A stretch of DNA of 64,000 nt, taken from positions 8,836,501 to 8,900,500 of the forward strand of contig NZ_CP068985.1 in NCBI RefSeq assembly GCF_019397265.1, written 5' to 3'. The notes under the pieces were generated by a model. That model searched no databases. It was not told the DNA's origin and worked only from the letters and a program-made list of their open reading frames with translations. The translations under genes were made by a program, and so were the position numbers. Below are positions 15,058 to 23,525 of the stretch, piece after piece; the stretch's first letter is position 1, and each line of letters opens with the position of its first letter. This DNA comes from Nonomuraea coxensis DSM 45129 (GTDB lineage: Bacteria; Actinomycetota; Actinomycetes; Streptosporangiales; Streptosporangiaceae).

Positions 15058-16280
15058 CCCGCACGCTGATCGTCGGAGCCTCCGTCGGAGGCGTCCGCAC
15101 GGCGCAGGCGCTGCGGACGAGCGGATACGACGGCGAGATCGTCCTCGTCGACAGGGAAACGGAGGCGCCGTACGACAAGCCGCCGCTCAGCAAGGCTCTG
15201 CTGACCGGGTCGGCCACCCCGGACGGCATCCGCCTGCTGACACCGAAGCAGGCCGACGCCGCCCGGATCGACCTGCGTCTCGGCCGGCGCGCCGTCGGAC
15301 TCGACCCGCGGGCCCGCGTGGTGTCGTTCGACGACGGAAGCTCCTCCGGCTACGACCACGTCGTGGTCGCCACCGGCGGCGTGGCCCACCGCCCGCCCTG
15401 GGCGACGACGGACGGGGTGCACGTCGTACGCACGCTGGCCGACGCGATCGCCCTGCGGCGCGACCTCGTCGCCGGCGGCCCTCTGGTGGTGATCGGCGCC
15501 GGGTTCGTCGGCGCCGAGATCGCCTCCACAGGACGCCTGCTCGGTCTCGAGGTGACGTTGGTCGATTCCCAGCCGGTCCCGATGAGCAGGTCCTTGAGCC
15601 CGGACGTCGCGAAAGCGGTGCTGGCCCTGCACGAGGGCGCGGGCATCCGGTGCCTGATGGGCGTCGGAGTGTCCGGCGTCTCCGGAAGCCGGGGGCGGCT
15701 GACGGTGACCCTGGACGACGGCGCCGAACTCGAGGCCGCCACCGTGGTCGCCGGAGTCGGCGCCGCCGCCAACGACGCCTGGCTCGCCACGTCCGGCCTG
15801 GAGGTGGACGACGGCGTGGTCTGCGACGAACAGGGCCGAGCCGTGGGCGCCACCGATGTCTACGCGGTCGGCGACGTCGCGCGCTGGTTCGACCCCGCGC
15901 GAGGGCGTCACGTCCGCGCCGAGCACTGGACCAACGCGGTCGAGCAGGCCGCCTGCGTGGCGCGCAACATCCTCGACCCGAGCTCACCGCGCGCGCACCA
16001 GCCCGTCCACTTCGTCTGGAGCGACCAGCACGCCTGGAAGATCCAGGTGATCGGCGACGCGTCCCGGTCGGTGGCCGCGACCGTGCTGGGTGATCCGATG
16101 GCCGATCAGCGGTTCGCGGCCCTGTACGCGGACGAGGGCGACCGGCTCCGCGGCGCCGTGGTCGTCAACTGGCCCCGAGCCCTGGTGCAGTGCCGCAAGG
16201 CGATGCGCGACGGCACCGCCTGGCGCGACCTCGAGGCCCTCCTCCTCACCTCCGGCGGCCGGGTCGGACGACCAGGCTGA
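15054..16280 (+). CDS. Ferredoxin reductase (FAD, NAD(P)H-dependent) of the dioxygenase
   Basis: This 408-residue flavoprotein of the BphA4/RhuR type has an FAD motif at the N terminus (IVGASVGGVRTAQAL), an NAD(P) motif in the middle (VVIGAGFVGAEIAS) and the second FAD motif VYAVGDVARW. The C-terminal reductase domain follows. It supplies electrons to the adjacent [3Fe-4S] ferredoxin. The start overlaps the ferredoxin stop as ATGA. It closes the dioxygenase operon, and its last bases merge with a hemerythrin remnant. Confidence 0.9.
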   Translation: MTRTLIVGASVGGVRTAQALRTSGYDGEIVLVDRETEAPYDKPPLSKALLTGSATPDGIRLLTPKQADAARIDLRLGRRAVGLDPRARVVSFDDGSSSGYDHVVVATGGVAHRPPWATTDGVHVVRTLADAIALRRDLVAGGPLVVIGAGFVGAEIASTGRLLGLEVTLVDSQPVPMSRSLSPDVAKAVLALHEGAGIRCLMGVGVSGVSGSRGRLTVTLDDGAELEAATVVAGVGAAANDAWLATSGLEVDDGVVCDEQGRAVGATDVYAVGDVARWFDPARGRHVRAEHWTNAVEQAACVARNILDPSSPRAHQPVHFVWSDQHAWKIQVIGDASRSVAATVLGDPMADQRFAALYADEGDRLRGAVVVNWPRALVQCRKAMRDGTAWRDLEALLLTSGGRVGRPG

Positions 16281-16410
16281 TCGCCTGGAGCCGCGTCGCG
16301 CTCGACGGGCATCACCGGGGCGAGGACAGGAAGCTGTTCCCCGCGATCGAGGCCGCGCACCCGCACCTCGCACCCGTGCTGCGCTCCCTCGAACAGGACC
16401 GCGCGCGCCG
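16276..16410 (+). pseudogene. Hemerythrin (HHE) domain remnant
   Basis: About 43 codons in a frame different from the preceding reductase read as the second half of a hemerythrin-like domain (ALDGHHRGEDRKLFPAIEAA, then HPHLAPVLRSLEQD), including the HH-x2-E-D iron-ligand region. There is no start, no N-terminal helix and no C-terminal part, and the frame runs on into unrelated sequence. It looks like the stump left by a deletion at this junction. 16411-16677 shows nothing else. Confidence 0.6.
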
Positions 16411-16677
16411 GGCGACTGGAGCCGTCCGGGATACGTGGCCTCGTCCTGGACTCGATCGCATGATCGAGGCTCCCCATAACGGCCTACGCGTCCGCATCAG
16501 CCACTGCACCGCCCGCCATGAACGGAATCGCCTGTGGGGGATTTTGGTCAGCGGGAATTGCCATTGTCTGCCGGCGCCCGGGCGGGCCACGTGCGCGGGA
16601 ACCCAGGCCCGTCGCAAGACCCGCACCCGCGTGACGAGCGCATGTACGCCACCGTAGCGGATCACTACTATTCCGCC

Positions 16678-18171
16678 ATGTCTTTCGATCTTGGTTTCTA
16701 CGCCATCGGGTTCCTGATCGTCGCCGTGCTCGTGGGCCTTCCCCTCATGACCGCGATGGGGGCCATTCCTGCCGCATTGCTCTCCGCCCCGCCCAACCGC
16801 CACGAGTTCACGAACCGAAGAGTCGTCGTCCTGGGACTCTTCACATCGTTCGCGGGCGCCTGGTTGATGGGCCTCGGAGCATGGCTGGCGCGTGAAGATC
16901 TACGCTATGGCGCCATCGAATTTTTCGGATTTCTGCTGATCACCCTCGTCGGCACGGGCCTGCTCGCCGCCGGATTCGGCCCGCTGCCCTCATGGCTGCT
17001 GGAGATCCTCGGTCCGTTCGCGGAGCGACTGCCACCACCTCTTCGCCTGGCCGTCCGTGATCTGGCCCGCCGCCAGGCCCGTGCGGTGCTCGCGATCACG
17101 CTGGCGATGATGGCAACGGCCTTCGGCCTCGCGCTGACGGTCATCGCGGTCGGCGAAACGGCGCAGAGCAGGGCCGAGTACCTTCCTCGCGGGAGGCCGG
17201 GCAGCTTATTGGTCCAGTCAAGCTCTATGTTCATAAGGTCTTTCTCCGCCGCGGACGCGGCCGCCGTACGGGCGACGATGGAGCGGGAACTGCCCGGCGT
17301 GCCGATCGCCCAGAGCGAGACCGTCGCGGACTCATTGTGGTACTTCCGCGCTGAGGCGGACGGCGTCGAGATACCGGAGGAGGCCGTCTACTGGGACCAG
17401 GCCATCGGTGACGAGAAGCTGCTGCGCTACCTCACGGGCGATCAGTCGACGCCGTACGACGAGGGCACGGCCGTGGTGGTCACATCTGCCGACGTGAAAG
17501 TCGACTCGGTGAGCCTCGCCTACGAGACCGACAAGGACGATGAGACCACGGCGAGCAAGACCGTCCGAGCGATCGTCGCCAGGACCTCCGACCCTCACAT
17601 GGAGACGATCTTCGTCCCCTCGAAGATCGTCCGGGATCTCGGCTACCAGCTCCAGCCGAGCGAGCTGATCGTCGACCCCACCCTTTATCGGGTCACCGCC
17701 CAGGAACAGCAGCGCCTCGACGATCGGCTGGACGACGCGGTCGCGGAGACCCACGTCGAACGGGGTTTCGAGGCTTCACTCGGGTGGCTGCCCGTCGCTG
17801 TGGCAGCGTTCCTCGCCGCTCTCGTGTGCGCGCTGACGTCCGGCTTCGGCCAGGCCACGAACTCGCGCCAGGCACGGGTCATGAGACGGGCCGGTAGCGG
17901 ATCGGGCTCGGCCTTCCGGTGGTTCTGCGCCTGCCGCGCCGGCATGAGCTCTCTGTGCGGAACAGTTCTCGGCGCCGTCATCGGGTGTCCCGCCGGGATG
18001 CTCCTGCTGTGGCCTCTGACGATGCGTACCACGTGGGAGGAGCCGGCGCGGGTGCCGTTCGAGACGCCCTGGCCGGCGATCACAGCCATCGTGATCGGTC
18101 TTCCCCTCCTCGCCGCAGCTCTCGGCGCGCTCTTCGCCCGCGAGCATCCGGGCGCTCAGGCCGAGCCGTAA
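16678..18171 (+). CDS. FtsX-like ABC transporter permease, probably N-terminally truncated
   Basis: This roughly 497-residue membrane protein has four hydrophobic segments near its start, a large extracytoplasmic MacB-PCD-like domain in the middle, and three C-terminal segments of the FtsX type. Full-length members of this actinobacterial type are about 800 residues with two FtsX domains, and here the first half is missing. No ATPase partner is adjacent, and no good ribosome-binding site precedes the ATG at 16678 (an ATG at 16642 is an alternative). It adjoins the hemerythrin stump, so it may be a deletion survivor with no function. Confidence 0.6.
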   Translation: MSFDLGFYAIGFLIVAVLVGLPLMTAMGAIPAALLSAPPNRHEFTNRRVVVLGLFTSFAGAWLMGLGAWLAREDLRYGAIEFFGFLLITLVGTGLLAAGFGPLPSWLLEILGPFAERLPPPLRLAVRDLARRQARAVLAITLAMMATAFGLALTVIAVGETAQSRAEYLPRGRPGSLLVQSSSMFIRSFSAADAAAVRATMERELPGVPIAQSETVADSLWYFRAEADGVEIPEEAVYWDQAIGDEKLLRYLTGDQSTPYDEGTAVVVTSADVKVDSVSLAYETDKDDETTASKTVRAIVARTSDPHMETIFVPSKIVRDLGYQLQPSELIVDPTLYRVTAQEQQRLDDRLDDAVAETHVERGFEASLGWLPVAVAAFLAALVCALTSGFGQATNSRQARVMRRAGSGSGSAFRWFCACRAGMSSLCGTVLGAVIGCPAGMLLLWPLTMRTTWEEPARVPFETPWPAITAIVIGLPLLAAALGALFAREHPGAQAEP

Positions 18172-18207
18172 CGCGGTCACGTCCTCATGTCCGGGCATCG
18201 GCCACCA

Positions 18208-19026
18208 CTACCGGCGAAGCCGGAAGGCGGCCACCGCCGCCGTGCCGGCGGCGGCCAGGGCCAGTCCCAGCAGCAGGGCCCGGTCGGGGACCGCGTCACC
18301 GAGCCGTGCGGCGGTGGCCTGCCACGCGGCCTCGGCGTCGATGTCGAGGACGGAGGGCAGCGCCGAGGTGCCGTCGAAGAGCAGGAACATGATCCCCAGC
18401 ACCACGAAGAGGGCCCCTCCGACCAGGGACGTACTGTGCGCGGTCAGCGGGCCCAGCCGCACGACACGCCCCCTCAGCCAGCGCCGGCGCCCGAGGTCGT
18501 AGCGGTCCCACAGCAGTGCCAGCACGAACATCGGCACGGCCATCCCCAGCGCGTAGACGGCCAGCAGGAGACCGCCGTGCACCGGGCTGCCGTCGAGAGC
18601 CGCGACGGTGAGGATGCCGCCGAGGATGGGGCCGGCGCAGAAGCCCGCCAGACCGTAGACGGCGCCCAGGGCGTACACCGAGACGGCGGACCCCGTCCTG
18701 CGCGTGCCCGCCGCCTGCTGCAGACGACGGGATCCGAATCCGATCCCCAGGACCTGAACCAGGCCCAGCACGATCATCGTCCAGCCGCCGATCGTGACCA
18801 GCAGGTCGCGGTTCCCGTAGAACAGGCGGCCGGCGAAGGAGCCGGCCACCCCGAGCGGCACCAGCGTCGTGCACAGTCCCGCGTAGAAGACGGCGGTGCG
18901 CGACAACAGGCGGGTGCGGCTGGTGAAGGAGTACGCGAAGAACGCCGGCAGCAGCAGGGCGCTGCACGGGCTGAGCAGCGCCAGCAGCCCGCCGAAGAAG
19001 GCCGTCGAGACGGTGACGCCGCTCAT
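18208..19026 (-). CDS. ccdA: CcdA/DsbD-like thiol-disulfide transporter
   Basis: This 272-residue protein has six or more membrane segments and the paired motifs of the CcdA/DsbD family: SPCSALLLPAF near the N terminus and FCAGPILGG in the middle, each carrying one redox cysteine. It moves reducing equivalents across the membrane to extracytoplasmic thioredoxin-like proteins, often for cytochrome c maturation. Its ATG overlaps the stop of the DsbA-like gene by one base (TGATG), and a GTG at 19029 would give a four-base overlap. The gene ends a four-gene thiol-redox unit. Confidence 0.82.
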   Translation of the reverse strand: MSGVTVSTAFFGGLLALLSPCSALLLPAFFAYSFTSRTRLLSRTAVFYAGLCTTLVPLGVAGSFAGRLFYGNRDLLVTIGGWTMIVLGLVQVLGIGFGSRRLQQAAGTRRTGSAVSVYALGAVYGLAGFCAGPILGGILTVAALDGSPVHGGLLLAVYALGMAVPMFVLALLWDRYDLGRRRWLRGRVVRLGPLTAHSTSLVGGALFVVLGIMFLLFDGTSALPSVLDIDAEAAWQATAARLGDAVPDRALLLGLALAAAGTAAVAAFRLRR

Positions 19027-19769
19027 CACCCGGCTTCCTTCGCGGCCTGCTCGATGACGGCGCCGAAGGCGCTCAGCGGCTGCGCGCCCAGGATCGGCGT
19101 GGTGTTGACCAGGAAGGCGGGGGTGCTGGACACCCCCAGCACGTATCCCTCCTCCTGGTCCTTGCCCACGGCGGCGCCGGCCGCCTTCGACTTCTTGTCG
19201 GCCTCGAAGCGGTCGAGGTCGGGGACGCCCGCCTCACGCGCCATCTCGCGCAGCCGGGCGGAGGAGAATTCGCCCTGGTTACGCGCGCGCTCCTTGGCGT
19301 AGGCGACGTCGTGGAACTGCCAGAACCGGCCCTGCTGTCCGGCGGCCCAGGCGGCGCGGGCCGCCTGCTCCGATTCGGCGCCGAAGATGGGGAAGTTGCG
19401 CCACTCGATGCGCAGCACTCCCTTGTCGACGTACTTGCGGAGGAGCTCCGGCTTGGTCTCCCTCGCGAACTTGCCGCAGAAGGGGCACTGGAAGTCCTCG
19501 TAGGCGATCAGTACGACGGGTGCGTCGGCTCGGCCCAGGGCCATCGGGTCGCCCTCCATCCTCCGGGCGAGGGCGAGCAGCGACTTCTGCTGTTCGTCGG
19601 AAGTGGCCTGGACGGTGGGCGAGGAGGCGGCGGGGACGGGCCGGGCCGGGGACGCGGAGCCGCCGCTGACGCCGCCGAGGGCGAGCCCCGCGGCGAGGGC
19701 GGCCGTCACACCGCCGCTGACGACGATCCAGGTCAGGCGGCGACGGCGGGTACGAAGAGAGGAAGGCAT
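19026..19769 (-). CDS. DsbA-family secreted thioredoxin-like protein
   Basis: This 247-residue protein has an N-terminal membrane anchor or signal (about residues 12-35) and a DsbA-like thioredoxin domain with the active site Cys95-Pro-Phe-Cys98. A cis-proline segment follows late (GVSSTPAFLVN). It is predicted to make or reshuffle disulfides outside the membrane. TGGAGGT lies directly before the ATG. Overlap with the CcdA-like gene suggests that the latter keeps this protein in its working redox state. Confidence 0.88.
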   Translation of the reverse strand: MPSSLRTRRRRLTWIVVSGGVTAALAAGLALGGVSGGSASPARPVPAASSPTVQATSDEQQKSLLALARRMEGDPMALGRADAPVVLIAYEDFQCPFCGKFARETKPELLRKYVDKGVLRIEWRNFPIFGAESEQAARAAWAAGQQGRFWQFHDVAYAKERARNQGEFSSARLREMAREAGVPDLDRFEADKKSKAAGAAVGKDQEEGYVLGVSSTPAFLVNTTPILGAQPLSAFGAVIEQAAKEAG

Positions 19770-19812
19770 GGCACCTCCAGGTGATGAGTGCGGAGGAGGA
19801 AGAAGGGTGGGT

Positions 19813-20301
19813 TCAGGCGGCGGACGGCACGGGGCAGGCCGCCTCGGTGGCCAGGCGCCGCAGGGCGGCCTCGGCCAGCAGGGCGAGGGAGAGCACCGCG
19901 ACCGCGGGTTGCAGGGGCGCCCAGTAGCTCAACGCCCCCGAGGTGCCCAGCAGGAGCAGGACCGCCTTGTTGCAGACGGGGCAACCGACGGCGAGGAAGG
20001 ACAGCACCGCACCCGCCGACCCGAGCGAACGCCCGGTCGCGTCGTCCCGGTCCGCGACCGTCCTGGTCCGCACGTAGGTGGCGAGCACCACGGCCGTCAG
20101 CACGGCGGCGAGGCCCAGCACGGGGTAGTTCCACCACACCGGCGGCACCGAGCGGGAGAACAGCGGGGTCGGGATGAGGGCTGTGGGCACGCCCAGGACG
20201 ACGGCCGCCAGCGGCGTGGCCGCCGCCACGGCGAGCCGGCGCCGGCGGGGCCAGCGGCTCAGGGCGGCCCAGGCCGCCCGTGGGGAACGGGAAGAGGACA
20301 C
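19813..20301 (-). CDS. Small membrane protein with CPVCN motif, unknown
   Basis: This 162-residue protein has about four membrane segments and the motif GCPVCNKAVLLLLGTSGAL inside or next to the third. The CxxC at the membrane resembles VKOR-like and other thiol-redox proteins, but the fold is not one I can name. The GTG at 20301 is chosen for the GGAGAG site six bases upstream. Its place before DsbA and CcdA makes it a likely electron partner or quinone-linked oxidant of that pair (inference). Confidence 0.65.
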   Translation of the reverse strand: MSSSRSPRAAWAALSRWPRRRRLAVAAATPLAAVVLGVPTALIPTPLFSRSVPPVWWNYPVLGLAAVLTAVVLATYVRTRTVADRDDATGRSLGSAGAVLSFLAVGCPVCNKAVLLLLGTSGALSYWAPLQPAVAVLSLALLAEAALRRLATEAACPVPSAA

Positions 20302-20357
20302 GGGAAACTCTCCACTCGTACGGGGAAGTGACAGGAACACGCGGACACCGCGCGTTC

Positions 20358-20753
20358 CTACACGCGTCGTACGGAGAGTTCGGTGAGGTCGGGCGGAGAC
20401 TCGGTCGGATTGCGGCGCGGGGCGCCGGTGCGCGTGGGCGCCCGGGCCGGCGCCAGGGCGTCGTTCTCCACCGGCAGCGCGCGGGCGGGCAGGGCGCCGA
20501 TGCGCGGGTGCTGCTGCTCGGGCTGCGCCTTCTTCAGGCACCGGGTGCCCGCCGGGACGGCGGGCGCCGTCTCGTCGGTAGCTCCCAGCGACTCATGAGC
20601 TTCTCCCCCGTCAGCGTGGGCCGCGGTGACCGCGGTCGCGGAGCCCGCCATCGCTGACGGTGCCAGGGAGGCGCCGGTGACGCAGAACAGCGCGGCCAGC
20701 AGGGTCAGCAGCGCGAGAGGAGCGCCGATGGCGCCCTGCCGCTTCCCCCGCAT
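20358..20753 (-). CDS. Secreted or anchored small protein, unknown
   Basis: This 131-residue protein has a clear N-terminal signal or anchor (residues 11-35) and a low-complexity Pro/Ala/Arg-rich body. It contains one mature-region cysteine (TRCLKK), a His/Gln stretch (EQQHPR), and a C-terminal PPDLTELSV motif that I associate with a small family in actinomycetes. GGAGG precedes the ATG. As the first gene of the thiol-redox unit it could be a client of DsbA or a metal-binding protein. Function is unknown. Confidence 0.55.
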   Translation of the reverse strand: MRGKRQGAIGAPLALLTLLAALFCVTGASLAPSAMAGSATAVTAAHADGGEAHESLGATDETAPAVPAGTRCLKKAQPEQQHPRIGALPARALPVENDALAPARAPTRTGAPRRNPTESPPDLTELSVRRV

Positions 20754-20820
20754 TCCTGCCTCCGCTTGTCTCGCCCACCGTGGACCAGGTACCCCCGAGC
20801 GTATCCGAACGGGGGCCGGG

Positions 20821-21291
20821 TCAGGGCCGTGTGTCCGGGTGGAGGGCTCGGGCGCAGCGTATGAGTGCTTCCGCGAGGGTCGTGCGGTCCGGGTCGTCGA
20901 TCTCGGCGAGCATGACGGCTTCGATGCTGTCGAGAGAGCGGTCGCATCGCCGGAGGGTGCGCAGACCTTTCGGGGTGAGGCGGGTGCGGAGGGCGCGGCC
21001 GCCGTTCGGGTGCGGGTCGCGGCGGATCAGGCCGCGTTGTTCGAGGTCGCGGATGACCAGGTTCATCGCCTGCGGGGTGACGAAGGCGATGCGGGCCAGG
21101 TCGGCCGAGGACGGGGCGTCGCGCAGGCGCAGCTCGCTGAGCGCCATGTATCCGGTGGTCGTCATGCCGTGCCGGGCGAGCGCTTCGTCCAGGCAGGCGC
21201 GGATGCGGCGTTCCAGCCGGAACACCAGGTAGCTCACACGGGGCGGCGGGGCGTCCGGCGCAGCGGCCGCGGGGGCACCCGGATCGGTCAC
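20821..21291 (-). CDS. MarR-family transcriptional regulator
   Basis: This 156-residue winged-helix regulator of the MarR family shows the DNA-recognition helix in DLARIAFVTPQAMNLVIRDL and the wing in RRDPHPNGGRALRTRLT. The start is a GTG at 21291 with no strong ribosome-binding site. Two overlapping TTATCAAG/CTTGATAA palindromes lie between it and the divergent secreted esterase, a usual arrangement for a repressor controlling itself and its neighbour. Confidence 0.85.
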   Translation of the reverse strand: MTDPGAPAAAAPDAPPPRVSYLVFRLERRIRACLDEALARHGMTTTGYMALSELRLRDAPSSADLARIAFVTPQAMNLVIRDLEQRGLIRRDPHPNGGRALRTRLTPKGLRTLRRCDRSLDSIEAVMLAEIDDPDRTTLAEALIRCARALHPDTRP

Positions 21292-21348
21292 CAGGAGACG
21301 ATATCGCGCCCCCGCGGGAACGGGCTCCGATGAAAGTTTCCCACCCTC

Positions 21349-21382
21349 TTATCAAGGAGCTTGATAACAAGTTGCTTGATAA
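21349..21382. promoter_or_regulatory. Tandem MarR-type operator
   Basis: TTATCAAG-GAG-CTTGATAA (21349-21367) is a perfect 8+3+8 palindrome. A second, slightly imperfect copy (TAACAAG-TTG-CTTGATAA) begins within its right end and runs to 21382, so the two sites share the middle half-site region. They lie between the MarR gene and the esterase gene. The 21292-21537 gap contains nothing else clear. Confidence 0.65.
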
Positions 21383-21537
21383 CCAGCGGAAACGGCGCTC
21401 TGCCAGGTGAACCGGCGGGCACGCCCACCAGGCGTGCGTTGACGGTGAACCGTGGCCCTTCTATTTTCCAGCGACCGACGTCAATACGCGGCGGACCGAT
21501 CGGCGGCGCGCCGCGGACATGGAGAGGAGGGGCGCGC

Positions 21538-23391
21538 ATGAGACGCTTGACCACAGTGCTGGCCGGTGCCTGCGCCGCGGCGCTCTTTGCCGTCATGACC
21601 GTGGCACTCGGATCGCCAGCCGTCGCCGCCAGCCTGGTGGAGGTGACCAGCTTCGGCAACAACCCGGGCAACATGCGGATGCACGTCTACGTGCCTGACT
21701 CGCGCCCGGCCTCGCCGGCGATCGTGGTCGCGATGCACGGCTGCGGCGGCTCCGGTCCCGGCTTCTACCAGGGCAGCGAGTTCGCCTCGCTGGCGGACCG
21801 GTACGGCTTCATCGTCATCTACCCGACCGCCACCCAGTCGGCGGGGTTCGGCAACTGCTTCGACACCTGGTCGGACGCGGCCAAGCAGCGCGGCGGCGGC
21901 AGCGACCCGGTCTCGATCCTCTCGATGATCGACTATGCCGAGCGGACCTACCAGGGAGACCCGGACCGGGTCTACGCCACCGGAAGCTCGTCCGGCGGCA
22001 TGATGACCCAGCACATGCTCGCCGTCCACCCGGACGTGTTCAAGGCCGGGGCCTCCTTCATGGGGGTGCCCTTCAACTGCTTCGCCGGCGCCTCCGACTA
22101 CCCGCCAGGAAGCAGCAGGTGCACCGGCGGGAGCATGGACCGGACACCCCAGCAGTGGGGCGACGCGGTCCGCCAGGCGTACCCGGGATACTCCGGACCC
22201 CGCCCGCGCGTGCAGTTGTGGCACGGCACCGGCGACACCCTCGTGCCCTACTCGCTGCTGCGCGAGTCGATCGAGCAGTGGACCAACGTGTTCGGGCTGA
22301 GCCAGACCCCGACCAGCACCGACACCCCGCAGGCAGGCTGGAACCGCAGCCGGTACGCCAATGCGTCCGGCACCGTTCAGGTCGAGGCGTACAGCATCCA
22401 GGGGGCCGGGCATGTCCTTCCGCAGAGCGGCATGGCCCGCTATGCCGTCGAGTTCTTCGGCCTGACCGGCAGCCAGACCGACACCACGCCGCCGACGACG
22501 CCGGGCACGCCGGTCGCGTCCGGCGTGACCGCCACGACTGCCACGCTGACCTGGACGGCGTCCACCGACCAGGGCGGCTCCGGCCTGGCCGGCTACAACG
22601 TGTACCGGGAGCAGGGCGCCACCGACCCGCAGCTCGGCCAGTCCACCACCGCCTCGATCACCCTGACCGGGCTGAGCGCCGGCACCCAGTACCAGGTGTA
22701 CGTACGGGCGCGTGACGGCGCGGGCAACCTGTCGGGCAACTCCGGGCTGGTCACCTTCACCACGACCGCCGGCGGAGGCGACACCACGCCGCCGACCGCC
22801 CCGACCGGGCTCACCGCCTCGGGCACCACCACAACCGGCACCAGCCTGACCTGGACGGCCTCCACCGACGACACCGGCGTGACCGGTTATGACATCCTGC
22901 GCGCCCCCGGCGCGACAGGCGGGACGTTCGCCCAGGTCGGCACCTCAACCACAACCTCGTTCACCGACACGGGCCTGTCCGCGGGCACCACCTACCGCTA
23001 CCAGGTCCGGGCCCGCGACGCCGCCGGCAACGTCTCGCCGGTCTCCGGCACCGTCCAGATCACCACTCAGGGCGGCACGGGAGGCGCCTGCTCGGCCACC
23101 CCGACCGTGCAGTCCCAGTGGGGGAACGGGTACGTGATCCAGCCGCTGACCGTCACCAACACCAGCACCTCGACGATCACCAGCTGGACCGTCACGTTCA
23201 CCCTGCCGGCCGGGCACACCCTGACCGGCTCGTGGAACGCCACCGTCACCACCAGCGGCCAGACCGTCACGGCCAGGAGCGTCGGCCACAACGGCACGCT
23301 CGCGCCGGGAGCCGGCACCACCAGCTTCGGCTTCCAGGCGAGCAGGCCCAGCGGCGACACGGCCGTGCCGTCCGGCTACACCTGCGCCTGA
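21538..23391 (+). CDS. Secreted CE1/PHB-depolymerase-type esterase with two FN3 and one CBM2
   Basis: This 617-residue modular exported enzyme has, in order, a signal peptide (residues 1-31), a carbohydrate-esterase-1/LpqC-type domain, two fibronectin type III repeats each introduced by DTTPPT-like linkers, and a C-terminal family 2 carbohydrate-binding module (begins CSATPTVQSQWGNGY). The catalytic domain has oxyanion AMHGCGGSG, nucleophile in TGSSSGG, and His in GAGHVLP. Targets are probably acetyl or feruloyl esters on plant polysaccharide; PHB depolymerase is the alternative. GAGGGG lies before the ATG at 21538. The MarR tandem operator lies upstream and a hairpin terminator follows. Confidence 0.87.
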   Translation: MRRLTTVLAGACAAALFAVMTVALGSPAVAASLVEVTSFGNNPGNMRMHVYVPDSRPASPAIVVAMHGCGGSGPGFYQGSEFASLADRYGFIVIYPTATQSAGFGNCFDTWSDAAKQRGGGSDPVSILSMIDYAERTYQGDPDRVYATGSSSGGMMTQHMLAVHPDVFKAGASFMGVPFNCFAGASDYPPGSSRCTGGSMDRTPQQWGDAVRQAYPGYSGPRPRVQLWHGTGDTLVPYSLLRESIEQWTNVFGLSQTPTSTDTPQAGWNRSRYANASGTVQVEAYSIQGAGHVLPQSGMARYAVEFFGLTGSQTDTTPPTTPGTPVASGVTATTATLTWTASTDQGGSGLAGYNVYREQGATDPQLGQSTTASITLTGLSAGTQYQVYVRARDGAGNLSGNSGLVTFTTTAGGGDTTPPTAPTGLTASGTTTTGTSLTWTASTDDTGVTGYDILRAPGATGGTFAQVGTSTTTSFTDTGLSAGTTYRYQVRARDAAGNVSPVSGTVQITTQGGTGGACSATPTVQSQWGNGYVIQPLTVTNTSTSTITSWTVTFTLPAGHTLTGSWNATVTTSGQTVTARSVGHNGTLAPGAGTTSFGFQASRPSGDTAVPSGYTCA

Positions 23392-23450
23392 CCGGCCCCT
23401 CGGGAGATTCTTGGCGTGGCTACGGCGATGACTCGTGCAAGAGGCTGACG

Positions 23451-23477
23451 CGCCGCCCGGCTCCGTGCCGGGCGGCG
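23451..23477 (+). terminator. Hairpin after the esterase
   Basis: CGCCGCCCGGC and its perfect complement form an 11-bp stem around a 5-base loop, 60 bases after the esterase stop and before the PadR gene. There is no U-run. Confidence 0.55.
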
Positions 23478-23525
23478 GTCTACTGTCCTGACGACCGGCC
23501 ATGACCGCACGGGAGGAGGGGACCC

